The notes under the pieces were generated by a model. The model ran no database searches, was not told where the DNA came from, and saw nothing but the letters and a program-made list of their open reading frames with translations. DNA of 64,000 nt from the NCBI GenBank assembly GCA_027923505.1, contig BROI01000011.1, positions 806,001-870,000 of the forward strand. Reading direction: 5' to 3'. The number at the start of each line of letters is the position of its first letter. The first letter of the stretch is position 1. Positions 54,239-64,000 of the stretch are shown piece after piece. The DNA is from Mayamaea pseudoterrestris (taxonomy: Eukaryota > Bacillariophyta > Bacillariophyceae > Sellaphorales > Sellaphoraceae). Made by a program: the position numbers and the translations under genes.

Positions 54239-57200
54239 TTGGCACCATTCTGGTGTAATTTGGGCACCTACAGGGCTTGCTGTAGGGGCGTTTGAATGTC
54301 ATGGCATCTGCGGGCTGAGACTGGTGACAAGTTGTCACCAAATACATTGCCATCCCCTGAGACACCAGCCAAGCCTACCATCTTGTAGCGCAGCCTGAAT
54401 AATGATGTTGGCACCATTCTGGTGTAATTTGGGCACCTACAGGGCTTGCTGTAGGGGCGTTTGAATGTCATGGCATCTGCGGGCTGAGACTGGTGACAAG
54501 TTGTCACCAAATACATTGCCATCCCCTGAGACACCAGCCAAGCCTACCATCTTGTAGCGCAGCCTGAAAAATGATGTTGGCACCATTCTGGTGTAATTTG
54601 GGCACCTACAGGGCTTGCTGTAGGGGCGTTTGAATGTCATGGCATCTGCGGGCTGAGACTGGTGACAAGTTGTCACCAAATACATTGCCATCCCCTGAGA
54701 CACCAGCCAAGCCTACCATCTTGTAGCGCAGCCTGAATAATGATGTTGGCACCATTCTGGTGTAATTTGGGCACCTACAGGGCTTGCTGTAGGGGCGTTT
54801 GAATGTCATGGCATCTGCGGGCTGAGACTGGTGACAAGTTGTCACCAAATACATTGCCATCCCCTGAGACACCAGCCAAGCCTACCATCTTGTAGCGCAG
54901 CCTGAATAATGATGTTGGCACCATTCTGGTGTAATTTGGGCACCTACAGGGCTTGCTGTAGGGGCGTTTGAATGTCATGGCATCTGCGGGCTGAGACTGG
55001 TGACAAGTTGTCACCAAATACATTGCCATCCCCTGAGACACCAGCCAAGCCTACCATCTTGTAGCGCAGCCTGAATAATGATGTTGGCACCATTCTGGTG
55101 TAATTTGGGCACCTACAGGGCTTGCTGTAGGGGCGTTTGAATGTCATGGCATCTGCGGGCTGAGACTGGTGACAAGTTGTCACCAAATACATTGCCATCC
55201 CCTGAGACAGCAGCCACGCCTACCATCTTGTAGCGCAGCGTGTAAAACTCTGTGGGCACCATTCTGGTGTAATTTGGGCACCTACAGGGCTTGCTGTAGG
55301 GGCGTTTGAATGTCATGGCATCTGCGGGCTGAGACTGGTGACAAGTTGTCACCAAATACATTGCCATCCCCTGAGACACCAGCCAAGCCTACCATCTTGT
55401 AGTGCAGCCTGAATAATGATGTTGGCACCATTCTGGTGTAATTTGGGCACCTACAGGGCTTGCTGTAGGGGCGTTTGAATGTCATGGCATCTGCAGGCTG
55501 AGACTGGTGACAAGTTGTCACCAAATACATTGCCATCCCCTGAGACACCAGCCAAGCCTACCATCTTGTAGCGCAGCCGGAATAATGATGTTGGCACCAT
55601 TCTGGTGTAATTTGGGCACCTACAGGGCTTGCTGTAGGGGCGTTTGAATGTCATGGCATCTGCGGGCTGAGACTGGTGACAAGTTGTCACCAAATACATT
55701 GCCATCCCCTGAGACACCAGCCAAGCCTACCATCTTGTAGCGCAGCCGGAATAACGATGTTGGCACCATTCTGGTGTAATTTGGGCACCTACAGGGCTTG
55801 CTGTAGGGGCGTTTGAATGTCATGGCATCTGCGGGCTGAGACTGGTGACAAGTTGTCACCAAATACATTGCCATCCCCTGAGACACCAGCCAAGCCTACC
55901 ATCTTGTAGCGCAGCCTGAAAAATGATGTTGGCACCATTCTGGTGTAATTTGGGCACCTACAGGGCTTGCTGTAGGGGCGTTTGAATGTCATGGCATCTG
56001 CGGGCTGAGACTGGTGACAAGTTGTCACCAAATACATTGCCATCCCCTGAGACACCAGCCAAGCCTACCATCTTGTAGCGCAGCCGGAATAATGATGTTG
56101 GCACCATTCTGGTGTAATTTGGGCACCTACAGGGCTTGCTGTAGGGGCGTTTGAATGTCATGGCATCTGCGGGCTGAGACTGGTGACAAGTTGTCACCAA
56201 ATACATTGCCATCCCCTGAGACACCAGCCAAGCCTACCATGTTGTAGTGCAGCCTGAATAATGATGTTGGCACCATTCTGGTGTAATTTGGGCACCTACA
56301 GGGCTTGCTGTAGGGGCGTTTGAATGTCATGGCATCTGCGGGCTGAGACTGGTGACAAGTTGTCACCAAATACATTGCCATCCCCTGAGACACCAGCCAA
56401 GCCTACCATCTTGTAGCGCAGCCTGAATAATGATGTTGGCACCATTCTGGTGTAATTTGGGCACCTACAGGGCTTGCTGTAGGGGCGTTTGAATGTCATG
56501 GCATCTGTGGGCTGAGACTGGTGACAAGTTGTCACCAAATACATTGCCATCCCCTGAGACACCAGCCAAGCCTACCATGCTGTAGTGCAGCCGGCAAAAT
56601 GATGTTGGCGCAATTCTGGTGTAATTTGGGCACCTACAGGGCTTGCTGTCGGGGCGTTTGAATGTCATGGCATCTGCGGGCTGAGACTGGTGACAAGTTG
56701 TCACCAAATACATTGCCATCCCCTGAGACACCAGCCAAGCCTACCATCTTGTAGCGCAGCCTGAATAATGATGTTGGCACCATTCTGGTGTAATTTGGGC
56801 ACCTACAGGGCTTGCTGTAGGGGCGTTTGAATGTCATGGCATCTGCGGGCTGAGACTGGTGACAAGTTGTCACCAAATACATTGCCATCCCCTGAGACAC
56901 CAGCCAAGCCTACCATCTTGTAGTGCAGCCTGAATAATGATGTTGGCACCATTCTGGTGTAATTTGGGCACCTACAGGGCTTGCTGTAGGGGCGTTTGAA
57001 TGTCATGGCATCTGCGGGCTGAGACTGGTGACAAGTTGTCACCAAATACATTGCCATCCCCTGAGACACCAGCCAAGCCTACCATCTTGTAGCGCAGCCT
57101 GAATAATGATGTTGGCACCATTCTGGTGTAATTTGGGCACCTACAGGGCTTGCTGTAGGGGCGTTTGAATGTCATGGCATCTGCGGGCTGAGACTGGTGA

Positions 57201-57569
57201 CAAGTTGTCACCAAATACATTGCCATCCCCTGAGACACCAGCCAAGCCTACCATCTTGTAGCGCAGCCTGAATAATGATGTTGGCACCATTCTGGTGTAA
57301 TTTGGGCACCTACAGGGCTTGCTGTAGGGGCGTTTGAATGTCATGGCATCTGCGGGCTGAGACTGGTGACAAGTTGTCACCAAATACATTGCCATCCCCT
57401 GAGACACCAGCCAAGCCTACCATCTTGTAGCGCAGGCTGAATAATGATGTTGGCACCATTCTGGTGTAATTTGGGCACCTACAGGGCTTGCTGTAGGGGC
57501 GTTTGAATGTCATGGCATCTGCGGGCTGAGACTGGTGACAAGTTGTCACCAAATACATTGCCATCCCCG

Positions 57570-60500
57570 GAGACACCAGCCAAGCCTACCATCTTGTAGC
57601 GCAGCCTGAATAATGATGTTGGCACCATTCTGGTGTAATTTGGGCACCTACAGGGCTTGCTGTAGGGGCGTTTGAATGTCATGGCATCTGCGGGCTGAGA
57701 CTGGTGACAAGTTGTCACCAAATACATTGCCATCCCCTGAGACACCAGCCAAGCCTACCATGTTGTAGCGCAGCCTGAATAATGATGTTGGCACCATTCT
57801 GGTGTAATTTGGGCACCTACAGGGCTTGCTGTAGGGGCGTTTGAATGTCATGGCATCTGCGGGCTGAGACTGGTGACAAGTTGTCACCAAATACATTGCC
57901 ATCCCCTGAGACACCAGCCAAGCCTACCATCTTGTAGCGCAGCCGGAATAATGATGTTGGCACCATTCTGGTGTAATTTGGGCACCTACAGGGCTTGCTG
58001 TAGGGGCGTTTGAATGTCATGGCATCTGCGGGCTGAGACTGGTGACAAGTTGTCACCAAATACATTGCCATCCCCTGAGACACCAGCCAAGCCTACCATG
58101 TTGTAGTGCAGCCTGGAAAATGATGTTGGCACCATTCTGGTGTAATTTGGGCACCTACAGGGCTTGCTGTAGGGGCGTTTGAATGTCATGGCATCTGCGG
58201 GCTGAGACTGGTGACAAGTTGTCACCAAATACATTGCCATCCCCTGAGACACCAGCCAAGCCTACCATGTTGTAGTGCAGCCTGAATAATGATGTTGGCA
58301 CCATTCTGGTGTAATTTGGGCACCTACAGGGCTTGCTGTAGGGGCGTTTGAATGTCATGGCATCTGCGGGCTGAGACTGGTGACAAGTTGTCACCAAATA
58401 CATTGCCACCCCCAGCCTGAATAATGATGTTGGCACCATTCTGGTGTAATTTGGGCACCTACAGGGCTTGCTGTAGGGGCGTTTGAATGTCATGGCATCT
58501 GCGGGCTGAGACTGGTGACAAGTTGTCACCAAATACATTGCCATCCCCTGAGACACCAGCCAAGCCTACCATCTTGTAGTGCAGCCTGAATAATGATGTT
58601 GGCACCATTCTGGTGTAATTTGGGCACCTACAGGGCTTGCTGTAGGGGCGTTTGAATGTCATGGCATCTGCGGGCTGAGACTGGTGACAAGTTGTCACCA
58701 AATACATTGCCATCCCCTGAGACACCAGCCAAGCCTACCATCTTGTAGTGCAGCCTGAATAATGATGTTGGCACCATTCTGGTGTAATTTGGGCACCTAC
58801 AGGGCTTGCTGTAGGGGCGTTTGAATGTCATGGCATCTGCGGGCTGAGACTGGTGACAAGTTGTCACCAAATACATTGCCATCCCCTGAGACACCAGCCA
58901 AGCCTACCATCTTGTAGCGCAGCCTGAATAATGATGTTGGCACCATTCTGGTGTAATTTGGGCACCTACAGGGCTTGCTGTAGGGGCGTTTGAATGTCAT
59001 GGCATCTGCGGGCTGAGACTGGTGACAAGTTGTCACCAAATACATTGCCATCCCCTGAGACACCAGCCAAGCCTACCATCTTGTAGTGCAGCCTGAAAAA
59101 TGATGTTGGCACCATTCTGGTGTAATTTGGGCACCTACAGGGCTTGCTGTAGGGGCGTTTGAATGTCATGGCATCTGCGGGCTGAGACTGGTGACAAGTT
59201 GTCACCAAATACATTGCCATCCCCTGAGACACCAGCCAAGCCTACCATCTTGTAGCGCAGCCGGAAAAATGATGTTGGCACCATTCTGGTGTAATTTGGG
59301 CACCTACAGGGCTTGCTGTAGGGGCGTTTGAATGTCATGGCATCTGCGGGCTGAGACTGGTGACAAGTTGTCACCAAATACATTGCCATCCCCTGAGACA
59401 CCAGCCAAGCCTACCATGTTGTAGCGCAGCCTGAAAAATGATGTTGGCACCATTCTGGTGTAATTTGGGCACCTACAGGGCTTGCTGTAGGGGCGTTTGA
59501 ATGTCATGGCATCTGCGGGCTGAGACTGGTGACAAGTTGTCACCAAATACATTGCCATCCCCTGAGACACCAGCCAAGCCTACCATCTTGTAGCGCAGCC
59601 TGAATAATGATGTTGGCACCATTCTGGTGTAATTTGGGCACCTACAGGGCTTGCTGTAGGGGCGTTTGAATGTCATGGCATCTGCGGGCTGAGACTGGTG
59701 ACAAGTTGTCACCAAATACATTGCCATCCCCTGAGACACCAGCCAAGCCTACCATCTTGTAGCGCAGCTGGAATAACGATGTTGGCACCATTCTGGTGTA
59801 ATTTGGGCACCTACAGGGCTTGCTGTAGGGGCGTTTGAATGTCATGGCATCTGCGGGCTGAGACTGGTGACAAGTTGTCACCAAATACATTGCCATCCCC
59901 TGAGACACCAGCCAAGCCTACCATGTTGTAGTGCAGCCTGAAAAATGATGTTGGCACCATTCTGGTGTAATTTGGGCACCTACAGGGCTTGCTGTAGGGG
60001 CGTTTGAATGTCATGGCATCTCGGGCTGAGACTGGTGACAAGTTGTCACCAAATACATTGCCATCCCCTGAGACACCAGCCAAGCCTACCATCTTGTAGC
60101 GCAGCCTGAATAATGATGTTGGCACCATTCTGGTGTAATTTGGGCACCTACAGGGCTTGCTGTAGGGGCGTTTGAATGTCATGGCATCTAGGGCGCCAAA
60201 GGCTCGGCTGAGACTGGTGACAAGTTGTCACCAAATACATTGCCATCCCCTGAGACACCAGCCAAGCCTACCATCTTGTAGTGCAGCCGGAATAATGATG
60301 TTGGCACCATTCTGGTGTAATTTGGGCACCTACAGGGCTTGCTGTAGGGGCGTTTGAATGTCATGGCATCTGCGGGCTGAGACTGGTGACAAGTTGTCAC
60401 CAAATACATTGCCATCCCCTGAGACACCAGCCAAGCCTACCATCTTGTAGCGCAGCCTGAATAATGATGTTGGCACCATTCTGGTGTAATTTGGGCACCT

Positions 60501-60630
60501 ACAGGGCTTGCTGTAGGGGCGTTTGAATGTCATGGCATCTGCGGGCTGAGACTGGTGACAAGTTGTCACCAAATACATTGCCATCCCCTGAGACACCAGC
60601 CAAGCCTACCATGTTGTAGTGCAGCCTGAA
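57570..60630 (+). repeat. About 18-monomer block, first copy of a 3.06-kb tandem duplication within the satellite
   Basis: The ordered set of variant monomers here recurs in the same order in the next block: GTTGTAGTG units, a TGGAATAACG unit, a TCTCGGGCTG unit, and a unit with the insertion TAGGGCGCCAAAGGCTC at 60,189. The offset is 3,061 bp at the left and 3,090 bp after about 58,410, where this copy lacks 29 bp. It ends at a hybrid junction, CCTGAA|GAGACACC, at 60,630/60,631. Confidence 0.85.
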
Positions 60631-63600
60631 GAGACACCAGCCAAGCCTACCATCTTGTAGCGCAGCCTGAATAATGATGTTGGCACCATTCTGGTGTAAT
60701 TTGGGCACCTACAGGGCTTGCTGTAGGGGCGTTTGAATGTCATGGCATCTGCGGGCTGAGACTGGTGACAAGTTGTCACCAAATACATTGCCATCCCCTG
60801 AGACACCAGCCAAGCCTACCATGTTGTAGCGCAGCCTGAATAATGATGTTGGCACCATTCTGGTGTAATTTGGGCACCTACAGGGCTTGCTGTAGGGGCG
60901 TTTGAATGTCATGGCATCTGCGGGCTGAGACTGGTGACAAGTTGTCACCAAATACATTGCCATCCCCTGAGACACCAGCCAAGCCTACCATCTTGTAGCG
61001 CAGCCGGAATAATGATGTTGGCACCATTCTGGTGTAATTTGGGCACCTACAGGGCTTGCTGTAGGGGCGTTTGAATGTCATGGCATCTGCGGGCTGAGAC
61101 TGGTGACAAGTTGTCACCAAATACATTGCCATCCCCTGAGACACCAGCCAAGCCTACCATGTTGTAGTGCAGCCTGGAAAATGATGTTGGCACCATTCTG
61201 GTGTAATTTGGGCACCTACAGGGCTTGCTGTAGGGGCGTTTGAATGTCATGGCATCTGCGGGCTGAGACTGGTGACAAGTTGTCACCAAATACATTGCCA
61301 TCCCCTGAGACACCAGCCAAGCCTACCATGTTGTAGTGCAGCCTGAATAATGATGTTGGCACCATTCTGGTGTAATTTGGGCACCTACAGGGCTTGCTGT
61401 AGGGGCGTTTGAATGTCATGGCATCTGCGGGCTGAGACTGGTGACAAGTTGTCACCAAATACATTGCCACCCCTGAGACACCAGCCAAGCCTACCAGTAG
61501 TGCAGCCTGAATAATGATGTTGGCACCATTCTGGTGTAATTTGGGCACCTACAGGGCTTGCTGTAGGGGCGTTTGAATGTCATGGCATCTGCGGGCTGAG
61601 ACTGGTGACAAGTTGTCACCAAATACATTGCCATCCCCTGAGACACCAGCCAAGCCTACCATCTTGTAGTGCAGCCTGAATAATGATGTTGGCACCATTC
61701 TGGTGTAATTTGGGCACCTACAGGGCTTGCTGTAGGGGCGTTTGAATGTCATGGCATCTGCGGGCTGAGACTGGTGACAAGTTGTCACCAAATACATTGC
61801 CATCCCCTGAGACACCAGCCAAGCCTACCATCTTGTAGTGCAGCCTGAATAATGATGTTGGCACCATTCTGGTGTAATTTGGGCACCTACAGGGCTTGCT
61901 GTAGGGGCGTTTGAATGTCATGGCATCTGCGGGCTGAGACTGGTGACAAGTTGTCACCAAATACATTGCCATCCCCTGAGACACCAGCCAAGCCTACCAT
62001 CTTGTAGCGCAGCCTGAATAATGATGTTGGCACCATTCTGGTGTAATTTGGGCACCTACAGGGCTTGCTGTAGGGGCGTTTGAATGTCATGGCATCTGCG
62101 GGCTGAGACTGGTGACAAGTTGTCACCAAATACATTGCCATCCCCTGAGACACCAGCCAAGCCTACCATCTTGTAGTGCAGCCTGAAAAATGATGTTGGC
62201 ACCATTCTGGTGTAATTTGGGCACCTACAGGGCTTGCTGTAGGGGCGTTTGAATGTCATGGCATCTGCGGGCTGAGACTGGTGACAAGTTGTCACCAAAT
62301 ACATTGCCATCCCCTGAGACACCAGCCAAGCCTACCATCTTGTAGCGCAGCCGGAAAAATGATGTTGGCACCATTCTGGTGTAATTTGGGCACCTACAGG
62401 GCTTGCTGTAGGGGCGTTTGAATGTCATGGCATCTGCGGGCTGAGACTGGTGACAAGTTGTCACCAAATACATTGCCATCCCCTGAGACACCAGCCAAGC
62501 CTACCATGTTGTAGCGCAGCCTGAAAAATGATGTTGGCACCATTCTGGTGTAATTTGGGCACCTACAGGGCTTGCTGTAGGGGCGTTTGAATGTCATGGC
62601 ATCTGCGGGCTGAGACTGGTGACAAGTTGTCACCAAATACATTGCCATCCCCTGAGACACCAGCCAAGCCTACCATCTTGTAGCGCAGCCTGAATAATGA
62701 TGTTGGCACCATTCTGGTGTAATTTGGGCACCTACAGGGCTTGCTGTAGGGGCGTTTGAATGTCATGGCATCTGCGGGCTGAGACTGGTGACAAGTTGTC
62801 ACCAAATACATTGCCATCCCCTGAGACACCAGCCAAGCCTACCATCTTGTAGCGCAGCTGGAATAACGATGTTGGCACCATTCTGGTGTAATTTGGGCAC
62901 CTACAGGGCTTGCTGTAGGGGCGTTTGAATGTCATGGCATCTGCGGGCTGAGACTGGTGACAAGTTGTCACCAAATACATTGCCATCCCCTGAGACACCA
63001 GCCAAGCCTACCATGTTGTAGTGCAGCCTGAAAAATGATGTTGGCACCATTCTGGTGTAATTTGGGCACCTACAGGGCTTGCTGTAGGGGCGTTTGAATG
63101 TCATGGCATCTCGGGCTGAGACTGGTGACAAGTTGTCACCAAATACATTGCCATCCCCTGAGACACCAGCCAAGCCTACCATCTTGTAGCGCAGCCTGAA
63201 TAATGATGTTGGCACCATTCTGGTGTAATTTGGGCACCTACAGGGCTTGCTGTAGGGGCGTTTGAATGTCATGGCATCTAGGGCGCCAAAGGCTCGGCTG
63301 AGACTGGTGACAAGTTGTCACCAAATACATTGCCATCCCCTGAGACACCAGCCAAGCCTACCATCTTGTAGTGCAGCCGGAATAATGATGTTGGCACCAT
63401 TCTGGTGTAATTTGGGCACCTACAGGGCTTGCTGTAGGGGCGTTTGAATGTCATGGCATCTGCGGGCTGAGACTGGTGACAAGTTGTCACCAAATACATT
63501 GCCATCCCCTGAGACACCAGCCAAGCCTACCATCTTGTAGCGCAGCCTGAATAATGATGTTGGCACCATTCTGGTGTAATTTGGGCACCTACAGGGCTTG

Positions 63601-63720
63601 CTGTAGGGGCGTTTGAATGTCATGGCATCTGCGGGCTGAGACTGGTGACAAGTTGTCACCAAATACATTGCCATCCCCTGAGACACCAGCCAAGCCTACC
63701 ATGTTGTAGTGCAGCCTGAA
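60631..63720 (+). repeat. Second copy of the 3.06-3.09-kb satellite block
   Basis: By eye, matches 57,570-60,630 unit for unit, including the diagnostic insertion (63,279) and variant monomers. The only length difference I see is the extra 29 bp at about 61,470-61,500. After 63,720 the array continues normally, where the first copy instead shows the junction. Confidence 0.85.
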
Positions 63721-64000
63721 TAATGATGTTGGCACCATTCTGGTGTAATTTGGGCACCTACAGGGCTTGCTGTAGGGGCGTTTGAATGTCATGGCATCTG
63801 TGTGCTGAGACTGGTGACAAGTTGTCACCAAATACATTGCCATCCCCTGAGACACCAGTCAAGCTACCATGTTGTAGTGCAGCCTGAAAAATGATGTTGG
63901 CACCATTCTGGTGTAATTTGGGCACCTACAGGGCTTGCTGTAGGGGCGTTTGAATGTCATGGCATCTGCGGGCTGAGACTGGTGACAAGTTGTCACCAAA

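Larger units (their letters stand above)
37494..64000 (+). repeat. 169-bp satellite DNA array, about 157 monomers, continuing beyond the window
   Basis: Head-to-tail copies of one 169-bp unit (about 51% GC), all in one orientation, with no unrelated insertion large enough to split it. Taking CTTGCTGTAG as unit start (37,494, 37,663, ...), each unit has a 19-bp dyad TGGTGACAAGTTGTCACCA at unit positions 47-65, a hairpin with arms CCTACAG and CTGTAGG that spans the unit boundary (161-167 and 5-11 of the next unit), and a short dyad CACCATTCTGGTG (137-149). Many neighbouring units are identical, especially about 41-45 kb. Units at the left edge (37.5-39.3 kb) are more divergent. Variation clusters at unit positions 106-128. 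Because 169 is not a multiple of three, the recurrent 88-aa minus-strand ORFs change frame every unit and are by-products. The unit is close to nucleosome-repeat length, as in many centromeric satellites; centromere function is unproven. Confidence 0.97.

Noticed and set aside
37494-64000. Overlapping 88-aa ORFs (MSQGMAMYLVTTCHQ...) repeated on the minus strand
   Set aside because: They are produced by a 169-bp period that is not a multiple of three, so each ORF spans one and a half units in shifting frames. No start context, codon bias or independent conservation supports translation.
37494-64000. CRISPR-like array
   Set aside because: Unit length and uniform repetition without short repeat/unique spacer alternation; the surroundings are eukaryotic with spliced genes.
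37494-64000. Ribosomal or 5S RNA gene tandem array
   Set aside because: The monomer has no recognisable 5S internal control region, no T-run terminator and no rRNA core sequence.

Overview
The window looks like nuclear DNA from a plastid-bearing stramenopile, most likely a diatom. Three things point there. Two predicted proteins begin with a signal peptide whose cleavage site falls on an Ala-Phe step (INA|FTL at the 26.65 kb gene, CRA|FTV at the 28.58 kb gene), the ASAF-type plastid address used by algae with a secondary red plastid. Genes are packed on both strands with gaps of about 60-600 bp. Introns are few and short (52-112 nt, GT...AG). The protein set (condensin kleisin, exocyst Sec5, V-ATPase proteolipid, nuclear actin-related protein, BAR-domain protein) is plainly eukaryotic. 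The species cannot be named from the sequence.

Layout. Positions 1-32.7 kb are gene-dense, with 14 protein genes. In order they are: a partial metacaspase (-); CAP-H condensin (+); Sec5 (+); a disordered protein with two KSVSW motifs (-); a proline-rich single-pass membrane protein (+); a V-ATPase c-like proteolipid (-); a divergently transcribed pair of large related secretory-pathway proteins with an epimerase-like (SDR) domain (- then +); an ankyrin/pseudokinase protein (-); a plastid two-TM protein (-); Arp4 (+); a plastid CxxCxxCxGxG protein (+); a BAR-domain protein (+); and a SAM-dependent methyltransferase-like protein (-). These are independent housekeeping genes, mostly in divergent or convergent pairs, not an operon or pathway cluster.

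From 32.7 to 37.5 kb the character changes. Convincing protein genes disappear. Two 463-bp direct repeats lie exactly 4,025 bp apart, each ending at the 3' end of an intron-containing elongator tRNA-Met(CAU). Between them is 3.56 kb of unidentified DNA holding a degenerate 146-bp tandem repeat. The right-hand tRNA copy is intact and has a Pol III T-run. The left-hand copy has a mismatched acceptor end and no T-run.

From 37,494 to the window end (64,000, array still running) the DNA is one head-to-tail satellite with a 169-bp monomer, about 157 copies, all in the same orientation. Each monomer carries a 19-bp near-perfect dyad (TGGTGACAA-G-TTGTCACCA) and a second 7-bp-arm hairpin. Most sequence variation is confined to a window of about 25 bp elsewhere in the unit. 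A block of about 18 monomers (57,570-60,630) is tandemly duplicated (60,631-63,720), with a visible hybrid junction. The tRNA plus a 110-bp AT-rich spacer sits exactly between the gene side and the array. This is compatible with a heterochromatin or pericentromere edge, but nothing in the sequence proves centromere function. The satellite and its tRNA-bearing border are the most noteworthy things in the window.
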